Shown: positions 23,185 to 32,845, counted from the first letter of the stretch. The stretch is DNA of 64,000 bases from Pseudomonadales bacterium (GCA_028279305.1 JANQOA010000368.1:97582-161581); one strand, 5' to 3'. Numbers and translations: made by a program. Notes: a model not told the origin generated them from the letters alone.

Positions 23185-25497
23185 TCAGAGCCGGTAGGTC
23201 AACTGAAACAACACCTCCCTTCCCCGAGTCAGATGCGCGGCCAAGTCAGCCGCCATACCACCGGCTGTCCCGGTGCCAGATCCAGTAACTGGTGTATCAG
23301 TGGTACGGAGCAACTTGATTTCATCTGACAGGTTTCGGCCTTTGACCGCGATGCTCCAGTTTTCGTTTGACAAACTGACAGACGCATCGAACGTACTCAC
23401 ACTGTCCTGTACAGATTGAGGCGGTCCGCCAGCGTAAGCATCATACTCATCAGTCCAGCGCCAGTTAATCCAGGCTCCCAGCCGCCAGCCATTGGCAAAC
23501 ATTGCCTCGTATTCCAATGCCAGATTCGCCACCGCTTCAGGGGCGAGAACCAGGCGATCGCCTTTGATGTTCTGGGCAGAAAACGCGCCTGTGGCGGGGT
23601 TGAACCCCTCGTTACAGCCCTGCGCAATGGTCTGCCCGCCAAAACACTGGGTGAGAAACTGCCCATACTCCGTGTCGTTATAAACAAAGTTGCCTGATAG
23701 CCGTAAACCGTCAATAGCGGTCTGCCAGTTGAAATCCAGCTCTATGCCTTGAACGTCGGCACTTGTTGCGTTTCGAACGCGCAAAGAGGTTGTTGCGCTG
23801 TCGAACGTCGATACCTGCAGACCGTCATACTCGTACGAATAGATAACGGCGTTAACACTGAGTGTTCCTTCAAGCATCAAACCCTTTGCGCCAAACTCGA
23901 ATCCATCCACTTCTTCCTGGTCGTAAGGCACATCGTCTCTCGCCGCAGCACCGAAACTCGCGTCGAATCCGCCAGACTTGAAACCTTCCTTATAAGAACC
24001 GTAGATCATCCACTCATCGTTTGGATAGTACGCCACAGTAAGCTCGGGTGAGAAGTTGTCCCAGTCTTCAGAGTCGTAGGTAAGCGGAACGCTTGTGCCG
24101 TTGATAAAGGCCACCCTGTCTTTTTCTTCATCGGAGAACCGGCCACCTACACTCACCTCGATATTCTCAACGGGGGTCCACATAATCTGTCCAGCGAGCG
24201 AGTAGGCAGACTGATCCTGCTCGAACACCTCCCTGCCCAGATACAGGGAGTTAAACAGTAGTACAGAAGTACCCGCCGTGGTTTCCCGGTCTTCGTAGTA
24301 GGCCGCAATCAAAAAGTTCACATCGCTGTCAAAGTCACTCAACAACCGGAGTTCCTGACTCCATTGTTCCATCTCAACACTGTTGTTTGGCGAGTTAATT
24401 GTGTTCACTGGTCCCAACGCAAACGAGGTTGCGTGGGCATCATCCACATCGTAAAAACCAGTGATCGAAGTAAGCGTCAGGTTCTCGTTCAAATCGTGAT
24501 CGATCTGCAGCGAGCCCAGAATCTGTTCATTTTCACGGGCTCCCGAGGGCGAAAAATCAAAAGCTGTCGGATCAACGGTGATTGAATCTAACGGAACTCC
24601 GCCAAGCTGAATGGTATCGTTGGCCCGACACTCGAAAGCAGGCTGCAACTGTGGCGACCCGTTCGGGCAATGACTACGCTGGGCAACTGCTCCATTGCCT
24701 GCGTTCACCTCTGCGTCCGTCACGGTGATTTTCGCCCTGATACTCGTGCCATTGTTGTTGTCCCAGGTAAGCGTTCCTCTGACGAACAGCTCTTCTATGC
24801 CCGGGTATCGCGACTCATCAACGGTCACGATACCGGGGCCGGAAAACCGCTGTATATCGAAGTAGCCTTCGGACTCCATGTAGCTGACCGCCAATCGTCC
24901 ACCCAGACTCTCGGTAATCGGCCCGGAAATAACGCCCTCGAATGTATCCTCTTCTGCCTCCACTTCCCTGCTGATCCTGAACTTCGCTTCGAATTCGTCA
25001 CCAGGGTCCGCGGTTGTAATGGAGAACACACCGCCGGGACTGTTCTTGCCATAAAAAAGCGCTTGAGGGCCTCGAAGCACTTCGACCTGCGCGAGGTCCA
25101 TCATGGCGGCTCGCCGGATCTGTCCCGACCCTGCCAATACACCATCCACATTAGTAGCAATAGCCTGATCGCTAAGCGGGTTGGTTTCCCCTCCGCCAAT
25201 TCCACGAAGATAGATGGAAGCGCCGGCTGGACCGCTGGTGTCACCAATAACTAACCCCGGCACTGCAGACACCAGGTCGTCCATAGATTCAATTCCCTGA
25301 TCCACAATGGCAGCCTGCGATATGACGTTTACCGGTACCGGTGCGTCCTGCGCAGATTCCGCCCGCAGTCTCGCCGTGACCACAATCTCTTCAATCACGC
25401 GCGAGTTATCTTCAGCAAACGCTTCCAGCGGCCGTACAACCACCCCCCCGGAAGACAATACAAAAACAACCGCAAAGATCTTCAGTAGCTTATTCAT
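23185..25497 (-). CDS. TonB-dependent outer-membrane receptor
   Basis: A 770-residue receptor. A signal peptide (MNKLLKIFAVVFVLSSGGVV) is followed by a TonB box-like IEEIVVTAR, the plug (AQDAPVPVNVISQAAI through VEVLRGPQALFYGKNSPGGVFSI) and a beta-barrel ending VLFQLTYRL with terminal Leu. GGAGAGGAG precedes the ATG at 25497. It imports a large or scarce substrate, as in related hydrophobic-compound degraders. A 16-bp operator copy lies 118 bp upstream, linking it to the ligase/monooxygenase regulon. Confidence 0.95.
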   Translation of the reverse strand: MNKLLKIFAVVFVLSSGGVVVRPLEAFAEDNSRVIEEIVVTARLRAESAQDAPVPVNVISQAAIVDQGIESMDDLVSAVPGLVIGDTSGPAGASIYLRGIGGGETNPLSDQAIATNVDGVLAGSGQIRRAAMMDLAQVEVLRGPQALFYGKNSPGGVFSITTADPGDEFEAKFRISREVEAEEDTFEGVISGPITESLGGRLAVSYMESEGYFDIQRFSGPGIVTVDESRYPGIEELFVRGTLTWDNNNGTSIRAKITVTDAEVNAGNGAVAQRSHCPNGSPQLQPAFECRANDTIQLGGVPLDSITVDPTAFDFSPSGARENEQILGSLQIDHDLNENLTLTSITGFYDVDDAHATSFALGPVNTINSPNNSVEMEQWSQELRLLSDFDSDVNFLIAAYYEDRETTAGTSVLLFNSLYLGREVFEQDQSAYSLAGQIMWTPVENIEVSVGGRFSDEEKDRVAFINGTSVPLTYDSEDWDNFSPELTVAYYPNDEWMIYGSYKEGFKSGGFDASFGAAARDDVPYDQEEVDGFEFGAKGLMLEGTLSVNAVIYSYEYDGLQVSTFDSATTSLRVRNATSADVQGIELDFNWQTAIDGLRLSGNFVYNDTEYGQFLTQCFGGQTIAQGCNEGFNPATGAFSAQNIKGDRLVLAPEAVANLALEYEAMFANGWRLGAWINWRWTDEYDAYAGGPPQSVQDSVSTFDASVSLSNENWSIAVKGRNLSDEIKLLRTTDTPVTGSGTGTAGGMAADLAAHLTRGREVLFQLTYRL

Positions 25498-25614
25498 GGC
25501 TCGCTCTCCTCTCCTGTGCATCTCACCAACCTCATGGCAGGCTGGATACGACCCCGGTTTTCACACACTTTTTCGAATCACTTCTTCTTCGAATCACTTT
25601 TTTCTCAACTTTTT

Positions 25615-25630
25615 TCTAATCTTAGTTAGA
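25615..25630. promoter_or_regulatory. TCTAAY-N4-GTTAGA operator upstream of the TonB receptor
   Basis: TCTAATCTTAGTTAGA is preceded by a T-run and followed by TTAAAT. It matches the copies at 27235, 28945, 28968 and 34685. It lies 118 bp upstream of the receptor start, so the promoter would be nearby. Confidence 0.6.
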
Positions 25631-26407
25631 TTAAATATCTTACCGCCTAACGTTCGCAAGTCAAAGTTGTCCATGAGTTATCTGGTGTGAGTCACTTCCA
25701 ACCAGCAAACCTGCACGCTCATTGCAGCTGCCGGACGCTCAATTTCAAATTCCCATCCCAACGTTATCTACGGGGCGGGGACGTTCTGCCTCCATCAATC
25801 CCTTCGCAGCAGAAATCTGAAAATACTTCGCCTGCAGATCGAATCATTGCTGGGCACTTTGCGTTCCCGATTTCGACTCCCGCAGCCGCATCCGCACCTA
25901 TCGGGTGGCCACATGCGGGTGCCCTGTATCCCGGATTCAACCCACACATCCGATTGTGCGCACAAAACCATATTACCATTAGCGCAGCTTTGTCAAACAT
26001 ATACTGCTATTCATAAATTGCATGATGATATTCATGAAATATTGCGCAATATTATCTCTATTTTCTTACTCATATATCACAACAGCCGGCATGGCAAATG
26101 CCGGGCCCGGAAATGGAACACTGTCCGGTGCCAAACAGCAGACCGGGTTATTGATTTGCACATTCACGACCAGCTAATCCAGTTTTCCGCGCCAACCAAA
26201 GGGACACGGCATGGGTGTTTAATTGGTGCCGCTTAGCGGATTCAAGCGCACAACGACATCGGTGCGGCGCATCCAGCCATTGCATTTGCAACAGCGCTGG
26301 ATCAACCGTTTCCAGGAAGCGATATCCCAACAAACCTAAGACCGACCGGGCCCCGACAAAGGGTTGTGAACGGTGTTAAAGCCGCACGCGAGCCGCCCGG
26401 GATATAA
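25631..26407. other. Long non-coding interval
   Basis: About 780 bp between the receptor operator and the TetR operator with no convincing gene; the frames present have unlikely composition and no ribosome sites. It holds AT-rich sequence around 25980-26070 including the perfect 16-bp palindrome AATATTGCGCAATATT (26038-26053). It could be a promoter region or the remains of a lost gene. Nothing else recognised. Confidence 0.5.
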
Positions 26408-26423
26408 TCTAACTACCGTTTGG
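26408..26423. promoter_or_regulatory. Partial TCTAAC-N4-GTTAGA operator upstream of the TetR gene
   Basis: TCTAACTACCGTTTGG has an exact left half and a right half matching GTTAGA at four of six bases. It lies 109 bp upstream of the TetR start (26532), as expected if the regulator controls itself weakly. Confidence 0.42.
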
Positions 26424-26531
26424 TGAAACAGGGGCCGACTGCTTCAACAGATAGGCCTTATTCATCAATTGTCGTCAAAAAGCTATGATAGTTAGCTCAA
26501 GACATCACTGAGAAACACAAGGCTGCTAGAT

Positions 26532-27140
26532 TTGAACGCCCGATTACCGACAAAGTCAGAAAAAACGCGCCTGAGAATCATGGATGTAGCAGCTAAGGTC
26601 TTTAGAGATCGCGGTTATTCAGATGCCTCCTTGAAAGAGATTGCTGAACGCGCGGGAATGCAAGCCGGAAGCCTGTACTACCATTTTGACAGCAAAGACG
26701 ACCTTGTGCTGACGATCATGGAACGCGGTATTGCGGGGTCAAGAGAAGGAGTTGAACGGTATGTTGATGCGCTGGATGACACTGCAGACGCTATTGACAG
26801 GTTGGTTGCGGCATTCACCGGTCACCTGGCCTATCTGCTCGAAGAAGCTGATTACGCTGCAGCGTTTATTCGAATGAGGCAACAGGTACCCCCGGAGATT
26901 CGAGCAAAGCTGCTACGCAAACAACGCGGCCTCATTCGCATCTACGCAAAAATGTTTGAAGAGGCTCGGGACGAAGGATACATCGATCCGAGCCATGATC
27001 TTTCTGCTTTGCGGCAGCTCTTTATCGGTGCTCTGAACTCTACGCCCGAGTGGTTCCGCCCCCGCGGCGTGCCGGTTACGGTACTGGCTGAGCAGCTCGG
27101 AAGCCTGATGCGCCACGGTCTCGCACATCCAGTGAACTAA
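26532..27140 (+). CDS. TetR-family regulator, KstR2-like; probable regulon controller
   Basis: A 202-residue regulator with a TTG start. The HTH spans about 13-55, with DASLKEIAERAGMQAGSLYYHF as the recognition region. The C-terminal domain ends with ALNSTPEWFRPRGVPVTVLAEQL, reminiscent of the acyl-CoA-sensing KstR2 group. It sits centrally among units carrying the TCTAAC-N4-GTTAGA repeat and just before the acyl-CoA ligase, so it is the best candidate for the protein binding that repeat. An acyl-CoA from the pathway would be the likely inducer. Confidence 0.9.
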   Translation: MNARLPTKSEKTRLRIMDVAAKVFRDRGYSDASLKEIAERAGMQAGSLYYHFDSKDDLVLTIMERGIAGSREGVERYVDALDDTADAIDRLVAAFTGHLAYLLEEADYAAAFIRMRQQVPPEIRAKLLRKQRGLIRIYAKMFEEARDEGYIDPSHDLSALRQLFIGALNSTPEWFRPRGVPVTVLAEQLGSLMRHGLAHPVN

Positions 27141-27141
27141 C

Positions 27142-27181
27142 ATTTTTTGCGCCCTCCCTAAATTTTTTGCGCCCTCCCTAA
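27142..27181. repeat. Two perfect tandem 20-bp repeats
   Basis: The unit ATTTTTTGCGCCCTCCCTAA occurs twice in succession right after the TetR stop. It may be a slippage duplication or a regulatory pair. It shares ACATTTTTTGC with the AraC-site repeat at 12990. Confidence 0.85.
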
Positions 27182-27234
27182 ATTGACCTCAACCTGACTT
27201 TATCAGGCGGCTGATTGACATGCGCGCCTTAATA

Positions 27235-27250
27235 TCTAACCATAGTTAGA
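27235..27250. promoter_or_regulatory. TCTAAC-N4-GTTAGA operator upstream of the acyl-CoA ligase
   Basis: TCTAACCATAGTTAGA has perfect 6-bp arms and lies 54 bp before the ligase start (27304). It is the best-conserved copy of the repeat. Confidence 0.68.
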
Positions 27251-27303
27251 ATATCGAAGCGGCTGCACCAGGATCAGGCTGCGTAATCATAGGGAGACAG
27301 CAT

Positions 27304-28902
27304 ATGGGCAGGTCAATCGAAGTCACCACTCTGGGCGATCTTTTTGTCAGCGCGGCAGATCAGTTCGGCACAAACGTTCTACTCGAGTTCCCGGATTCCA
27401 GTACAACTTACTGCGACCTGTCCAAAGCAGCACATCGGCGCGCCGCGGCACTTCTCGGAACGGGCGTTCGCCCGGGTAGCCACGTGGGGATACTGATGGC
27501 TAACTGCGTTGAATTTATCGAGTGCTTAATGGCCACACAGCTTATCGGCGCAGTCGCCGTGCCGATCAACGCCAGATTCAAACCCCAAGAACTCGCCCAT
27601 GTGCTTGATGACGCAGGGGTGGAACTGCTGTTTACGCACGATCTGATTTCTGAATACGCAAACTTTGCCACTCTGATCCACAATGCGGTATCGGTGAAAC
27701 AGCCCTCACAACTGGAAACTGTTGTCATGATCGGGTCGGCGGAGGGGTTTACTAAAGATGAATCTTTTCTTCAGGGCGCTGGACACGTTGGTCAAACCAC
27801 GGTTGCCGAGTACAACCAATATGTGCGGGTAAGGGATCCTGCGATCATGATGTACACCTCCGGAACTACCGCACACCCAAAAGGCTGTCCACTTAACCAT
27901 GAAGTGCTGGTTAGGAACGGAATCAATTGGAATCGGTCGCGGCTATCCCTCGCTGAAGGTGAAGTCTGCTGGGCCCCGCTGCCTATGTTCCACACCGCAT
28001 CGATCCTGCCGCTGATCAGCTGCATGTCCGCGGGGGCAACCCTGCAGTCGATGACTCACGTTGAACCAGGCGCGGCGCTCAAGATGATGCACGGCCGGGC
28101 AAACATTGCGTTTCCGGCATTCCCAACCGTAGCGCTGGAGCTGATTAATCATCCGGACTTTACCGAAACAGATCTTTCTCCCGTGCGTTTGGTCAGCACC
28201 GTTGCACCAGCAGAAACTTTACGTCAGATTCAAAACGCCTTTCCACAGGCTAAACAGGTTGCAGCTTATGGGTTGACGGAAGCTGGTGGCATGGTTGCTT
28301 CGAATAAGGTGGACGACCCGCTTGAACACAGACTCAGTTCAAGCGGCAAGCCGCTTCCGGGGCTGCGCGCGAAAATTGTTGATCCCGAGACACTTGAAGA
28401 ACTCCCTGCAGGTGAAAAGGGTGAGATCCTGATAAAAGGGTACGCAGTGTTCGACGGTTATCATCGTTCACCGGAGAGAAACTCCGAGGCGTTTGTTGAC
28501 GGCTGGTTTCGGACGGGAGATTTATGCGTAATCGATGAACATGGCAACATTGAGTTCCATGGCCGTATCAAGGATATGCTCAAAGTAGGTGGTGAAAATG
28601 TTGCCGCTATCGAGATCGAGTCCGTGCTGGCAATGCACCCGGACGTAAAGCTGGCCCAGGTTATTGGCGTGCCCGACGACAGGCTGGTTGAAGTGGCGTG
28701 CGCCTATGTTGAACCTACCGATGGCACCAGTATTGATCCCGACTCGCTAATTGCCTTCTGCCGGGACAAGATTGCCAGCTTCAAAGTCCCAAGGCATGTC
28801 AGAGTCACATCTCATTGGCCCATGTCGACAACCAAAATTCAGAAGTATGTACTGCGGGAATGGTATGACAAGGAAAACTCCGGAGCCGCCGCGCCCAACT
28901 GA
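27304..28902 (+). CDS. AMP-dependent acyl-CoA synthetase/ligase (FadD-like)
   Basis: A 532-residue ANL-family enzyme that adenylates a carboxylic acid and transfers it to CoA. The P-loop is YTSGTTAHPKG (184-194), then AYGLTEAGG, GWFRTGDLCVID, GRIKDMLKVGGENV and the C-terminal catalytic Lys in TTKIQKYVLRE. AGGGAGACAGCAT precedes the ATG. An operator copy is 54 bp upstream. It probably starts CoA-dependent degradation of the pathway acid, whose product may be the TetR effector. Confidence 0.93.
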   Translation: MGRSIEVTTLGDLFVSAADQFGTNVLLEFPDSSTTYCDLSKAAHRRAAALLGTGVRPGSHVGILMANCVEFIECLMATQLIGAVAVPINARFKPQELAHVLDDAGVELLFTHDLISEYANFATLIHNAVSVKQPSQLETVVMIGSAEGFTKDESFLQGAGHVGQTTVAEYNQYVRVRDPAIMMYTSGTTAHPKGCPLNHEVLVRNGINWNRSRLSLAEGEVCWAPLPMFHTASILPLISCMSAGATLQSMTHVEPGAALKMMHGRANIAFPAFPTVALELINHPDFTETDLSPVRLVSTVAPAETLRQIQNAFPQAKQVAAYGLTEAGGMVASNKVDDPLEHRLSSSGKPLPGLRAKIVDPETLEELPAGEKGEILIKGYAVFDGYHRSPERNSEAFVDGWFRTGDLCVIDEHGNIEFHGRIKDMLKVGGENVAAIEIESVLAMHPDVKLAQVIGVPDDRLVEVACAYVEPTDGTSIDPDSLIAFCRDKIASFKVPRHVRVTSHWPMSTTKIQKYVLREWYDKENSGAAAPN

Positions 28903-28944
28903 TCCCGGCCTCTATAAAATGGACGGTAACACCATTGATTTTTT

Positions 28945-28983
28945 TCTAACCGCATGTAGAATAAAAATCTAACCATTATTCGA
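28945..28983. promoter_or_regulatory. Two tandem operator copies upstream of the amidohydrolase/thiolase unit
   Basis: TCTAAC-CGCA-TGTAGA (28945-28960) and TCTAAC-CATT-ATTCGA (28968-28983) have exact left halves and diverged right halves, 23 bp apart. They lie 53-91 bp before the amidohydrolase start (29036), the first gene of a three-gene unit. Confidence 0.55.
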
Positions 28984-29035
28984 TTTTAGTGGATGGGGTT
29001 GGGGGATCGATGCCTCAACCACATAAGGAGGCACC

Positions 29036-30241
29036 ATGTCAGAAGCCCGAGACAACAACATATGGCGTCAGGAAGCTCCAGGCCACGAAGGCTGGAACCG
29101 CTCACCGTGGCCCGAGGATGAGAACAAGTATCTGATGATCTCGACAGACGTCCACATAAATGAGCCGGCTGATTGGTCTGAGTCAATGCCCGCAGAGCTG
29201 AAAGAAATGATGCCCAGGATCGAAACGGACGAAAATGGTCAGAAATGGAGTGTCTACCCGGGTATGAGGCGTACCAAGATTTTCTTTCACGAAGATGAAG
29301 GAGACGCGGAAGACCAGGAGCGCACGAGAGCGTCGCGAACACCCGAGCAGACCGTAGCGGACATGGACCGCGACGGGATTGACATACAAATCGCCTTTCC
29401 GAATAAAGTATTGACGAGTTTTGCCGTGCCGGACCGCAAACTCATGTATGCGATGACGGCTGCCTATAACGAATGGGTGGCAGATACCTACAAGGGCGTC
29501 AAAGACCGGGTCGTACCCATGGCAATGTTGCCTACCGCGGATCTGGAAATGACCCTCGCCGCGCTGGAAAAAATCGGTAAGGATGGATACTTCAGGGGTA
29601 TTGCCTTACCTAACAAGCCTATTTTTGGTCCGGGAGACGCTGAGGATCTGAACTACAACCTGCCGGAATTTGATCGTCTGTGGGCGATGCTGCAGGACCT
29701 GGATATGGCGATTGCGTTTCATATATCAACCGGCAAGGATCCACGCGGCGCTAGAGGGAATGGCGGTGCGATTATCAACTACGCATGCCACTCGCTTTCT
29801 CAATCTATCGAGCCGGTAACCAACATGTGCGCTTCCGGCTTACTTGAAAGGTTCCCAAAGCTGCGGTTTGCCACCATAGAAAGTGGAATCGGCTGGATTC
29901 CTTTTGCGCTGCACGCCATGGACGAGGCGTTCAGGAAACATCACATGTGGGTCAAACCCAAACTCCGCCGCCTGCCGAGTGAGTACTTCTTTGAAAACGG
30001 GTTCGCCTCGTTTCAGGAGGATCCGGTTGGCCTGCTCCACGTTCTGGAGGATGATCGGTTCGCCAACTGTTTCATGTGGGCAAACGACTACCCCCATCAC
30101 GAGGGGTGCTGGCCTCATTCAGCGGCTGCAATTGAGCGGCAGATGTCCAATCTCACTGAATCTCAACGGGAAAGAATACTGGGTGGCAATGCTGTTCGCT
30201 GCTTTGGCATTGAAGACCTCGCAAAGAAGCGCGGTTTTTGA
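29036..30241 (+). CDS. Amidohydrolase-2 (ACMSD-like) family protein
   Basis: A 401-residue TIM-barrel enzyme. Metal motif MISTDVHINEPADW near residue 34, then DRDGIDIQIAFPNKV, LRFATIESGIGWIPFAL and CFMWANDYPHHEGCWP with the late Asp. It is related to the protein at 19428-20609 but carries an extra N-terminal segment. AAGGAGGCACC precedes the ATG. It is followed by the thiolase (39 bp to the chosen start) and DUF35 genes, so it could hydrolyse or decarboxylate a CoA- or ring-derived intermediate. Confidence 0.91.
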   Translation: MSEARDNNIWRQEAPGHEGWNRSPWPEDENKYLMISTDVHINEPADWSESMPAELKEMMPRIETDENGQKWSVYPGMRRTKIFFHEDEGDAEDQERTRASRTPEQTVADMDRDGIDIQIAFPNKVLTSFAVPDRKLMYAMTAAYNEWVADTYKGVKDRVVPMAMLPTADLEMTLAALEKIGKDGYFRGIALPNKPIFGPGDAEDLNYNLPEFDRLWAMLQDLDMAIAFHISTGKDPRGARGNGGAIINYACHSLSQSIEPVTNMCASGLLERFPKLRFATIESGIGWIPFALHAMDEAFRKHHMWVKPKLRRLPSEYFFENGFASFQEDPVGLLHVLEDDRFANCFMWANDYPHHEGCWPHSAAAIERQMSNLTESQRERILGGNAVRCFGIEDLAKKRGF

Positions 30242-30280
30242 GCACAGCTAGGCCGGCTATTGGCAAGAGTTCGTGAGCTG

Positions 30281-31456
30281 ATGTCGATCAGGGGCGTTGC
30301 TGCCATTGTCGGTATCGCTGAGCGTGCGCCGCAACGTTGGAGTGAGGGATTGACAACGCTTGAGCTCTGGGGGGACGTCGCTGTTCGCGCGATCCGAGAC
30401 TCCGGGTTGAATTATAGAGACGTTGATGGATTGATTGTTACACCCATTGGCGGTTTTTCCGGCTTTATTCCCGCAACAACTGCCGAGTTCTTAAGCATCC
30501 AACCCACCTTCGCAGAGGTCGTTGACCTCGGCGGTGCAACTGCCGCCGGCATGATCTCGAGAGCGGCGGCTGCCATCCATGCCGGAATGTGTACAACGTG
30601 CTTGTGCATCACCGGAGCTCTACGGCGAAAAAAAGATTTCCAGCCAGGCGATGAATCAAAGACCTTGCAGGACCGGTCCCCGCATGTGGAGTTTGATTAT
30701 CCCTACGGCATGATCGGGGCGAATGTGGGTTATGGCCTGTTGGCTGCCCGGTATGCTCACGATTACCAACTATCAGACGCGCAACGCGTGAAGATCGCAG
30801 TTGATCAGAGAATCAACGCCAACATGAATCCGGACGCAATCTTCCATGACACAACGCTAACCACCAACGATGTCCTGGCATCACCCGTCATTTGTGAGCC
30901 ATTACACCTGTTGGAAATGGTTATGCCCACTGCTGGCGCTGCCGCCCTGCTTGTGACATCGGCCGATCGTGCCATGGACGCTTGCCATGCCCCGGCTTGG
31001 ATACTGGGTGCCGGGGAAGCTGTCACACATGCGTCTTTTGCCCAGGCGCCTGTGTTAGATCAGACCGGTATTGGCATCGCAGCCCGCGCCGCGTTTTCAC
31101 AAGCAGGGGTAACACCAGCCGACATTGGCCTGGCCAGTCTATACGACTGCTACACGATCATGGTGTTACTGACACTTGAAGAAGCAGGCTTTTGCGCTCG
31201 CGGAGAAGCAGGCAACTTTGTTGAGTCACACGACCTTACCTACGCCGGAGATTTCCCTATAAACACCCACGGCGGACAGCTCTCCTACGGCCAATCCGGG
31301 CTTGCAGGCGGAGCAAGTCACATTACGGAAGCCGTCCGCCAACTACAGGGCCGGGGCCACCAACGTCAAATTCGGGATCTTGAACTGGCTTACATAACCG
31401 GCAATGGCGGTATCGTTGCAGAACAGACCAGCCTCATTCTGGGCGCTGACAAGTGA
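30281..31456 (+). CDS. Thiolase-like protein (Ltp2/SCPx-type)
   Basis: A 391-residue thiolase-fold protein. YDCYTIMVLLTLEEAGFC and NTHGGQLSYGQSGLAGGASH belong to the non-classical thiolase branch that pairs with DUF35 proteins. In steroid degraders such pairs act as retro-aldolases on side-chain acyl-CoAs; in others as acyltransferases. The classical Cys nucleophile near residue 90 is not obvious. A TTG at 30260 is an alternative start. Its stop overlaps the GTG of the DUF35 gene, supporting a complex. Confidence 0.87.
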   Translation: MSIRGVAAIVGIAERAPQRWSEGLTTLELWGDVAVRAIRDSGLNYRDVDGLIVTPIGGFSGFIPATTAEFLSIQPTFAEVVDLGGATAAGMISRAAAAIHAGMCTTCLCITGALRRKKDFQPGDESKTLQDRSPHVEFDYPYGMIGANVGYGLLAARYAHDYQLSDAQRVKIAVDQRINANMNPDAIFHDTTLTTNDVLASPVICEPLHLLEMVMPTAGAAALLVTSADRAMDACHAPAWILGAGEAVTHASFAQAPVLDQTGIGIAARAAFSQAGVTPADIGLASLYDCYTIMVLLTLEEAGFCARGEAGNFVESHDLTYAGDFPINTHGGQLSYGQSGLAGGASHITEAVRQLQGRGHQRQIRDLELAYITGNGGIVAEQTSLILGADK

Positions 31457-31854
31457 TCCGACCCACACCATCCCCCACCCCGCTGACCCAGCCTTTCTGG
31501 GAAGCCGCCCAACAGCAAAAGCTGGTGCTCCAACACTGTGAGGACTGCGACCACGTGATTTTCCCGTCAAAGGCAAACTGCCCGGAATGCCAGTCATGCA
31601 ACCTTCGCTGGCAACAAGTATCAGGCAGGGGGACCGTCTACAGCTTCACCATTGCACACCGCCCACCACACCCGGTATTCAACGATGGTTGCCCATTCGC
31701 AGTGGCAATCATCGAAACTGAGGAAGGTCCAAAAATGGTCAGCAACATCGTCAACTGCGACTTTACGGACATCAGCATCGGTATGCCGGTAAGCGTTACC
31801 TTTGAAACTTTACCCAATAACGAGCTTCTGCTTCCCGTTTTCCGTCCCGCGTAG
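31453..31854 (+). CDS. Zn-ribbon OB-fold (DUF35) partner of the thiolase
   Basis: A 133-residue protein with a rubredoxin-like zinc ribbon (C29, C32, C43, C46) followed by an OB-fold containing GRGTVYSFTIAHRPPHPVF, the DUF35 acyl-CoA-binding signature. The GTG start overlaps the thiolase TGA as GTGA. DUF35 proteins form stable complexes with Ltp2-like thiolases. The gene converges on the flavin reductase with only 6 bp between stops. Confidence 0.92.
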   Translation: MIRPTPSPTPLTQPFWEAAQQQKLVLQHCEDCDHVIFPSKANCPECQSCNLRWQQVSGRGTVYSFTIAHRPPHPVFNDGCPFAVAIIETEEGPKMVSNIVNCDFTDISIGMPVSVTFETLPNNELLLPVFRPA

Positions 31855-31860
31855 CTATAT

Positions 31861-32826
31861 CTAAGGGATTTGCCCCCAAAGTTTCTCTTGTTCCGGATCG
31901 GTTGAACTTCTAATAATTCGAGTGAGGAACTGCCTGAGTAGTTCTTTTTCGCCGTAGCCAAGCGCTTCTTCCGCATCCTCTTCAACGGCTTTTGTCATGG
32001 CCATGATCCTGATGGACAAACGCCTACCGGTGTCTGTAAGGAATACCTTGTCAGCAGAGATTGTCACGAGCCCCCTCAACACCAGAGCTTGCAACAAGTT
32101 GTCGGGAAGCCGACGGCCCATGTAGCTCAGCAAATGTTCAAGCTCAACCACCCCGCGGCCATCGCGAACCAGCAAACACATGAGAACACCATTCTCGGCT
32201 TCGTCAATTCCCAACTCATCCAGACCGGGTTGCAGTATTGACTGAATCTGCCGGTGCGCAACACTGAGATTGAACAGAAGTGAATCCTTACCGAAACTGC
32301 CATTTGCCTGGACTGGTGACGGTTCAACACCGGATCGACGTGGCTTCTGGATGGCGAGGGCGTACTTACCTGCCTGAAACACCAACGGCGCCTTGCCGTA
32401 GTCCTGGAAATCGATCACTTGCCCAACAAAAATTTCATGGTCGCCGCCCTCATATTCAAACGCCTTTTCGCACTCAAACCGCGCGGAACAATTTGCAAGC
32501 AGGGGGACATTCCCTGCTCCACGATTCAACTCCAGCCCGGCGAACTTATCCGCCCCGCGCATTGCAAATAAATCCGACAGAGTTTCCTGCTCCACCGCGA
32601 GTATATGAACGGCAAAGTGATCCGATGTCTTGAATGCCCTCAAACTCAGGGATGACTTGGACAGGCTCCATAGCACCAGGGGCGGATCGAGAGAGACACT
32701 GTTAAAGCTGTTGGCGGTCAGGCCGACGTCATTACCTTCTGAATCGCGGGTGGTAACGATCGTTACGCCGGTAGTGAAAGCGCCCAGTGCCTCGCGGAAC
32801 GGCTTTGTATCGAAATTGAGAGTCAT
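31861..32826 (-). CDS. Flavin reductase fused to a MarR-like domain (C1/HpaC-like)
   Basis: A 321-residue two-domain protein. Residues 1-160 are a split-barrel flavin reductase (FREALGAFTTGVTIVTT, LTANSFNSVSLDPPL, GDHEIFVGQV). Residues about 180-310 look like a MarR winged helix with DNLLQALVLRGLV and the wing KVFLTDTGRRLS. From memory, the same architecture occurs in the reductase of Acinetobacter p-hydroxyphenylacetate hydroxylase, where the tail is an effector-binding autoinhibitory domain. It lies 19 bp after the Baeyer-Villiger gene, probably in one operon. No FMNH2/FADH2-using oxygenase component is evident nearby. Confidence 0.88.
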   Translation of the reverse strand: MTLNFDTKPFREALGAFTTGVTIVTTRDSEGNDVGLTANSFNSVSLDPPLVLWSLSKSSLSLRAFKTSDHFAVHILAVEQETLSDLFAMRGADKFAGLELNRGAGNVPLLANCSARFECEKAFEYEGGDHEIFVGQVIDFQDYGKAPLVFQAGKYALAIQKPRRSGVEPSPVQANGSFGKDSLLFNLSVAHRQIQSILQPGLDELGIDEAENGVLMCLLVRDGRGVVELEHLLSYMGRRLPDNLLQALVLRGLVTISADKVFLTDTGRRLSIRIMAMTKAVEEDAEEALGYGEKELLRQFLTRIIRSSTDPEQEKLWGQIP

Positions 32827-32845
32827 GTGCAGGACCTACCCCATA

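Noticed and set aside
25847..26236. 129-codon frame in the long gap
   Set aside because: Composition is unlike a protein, there is no ribosome site, and other frames are equally open.
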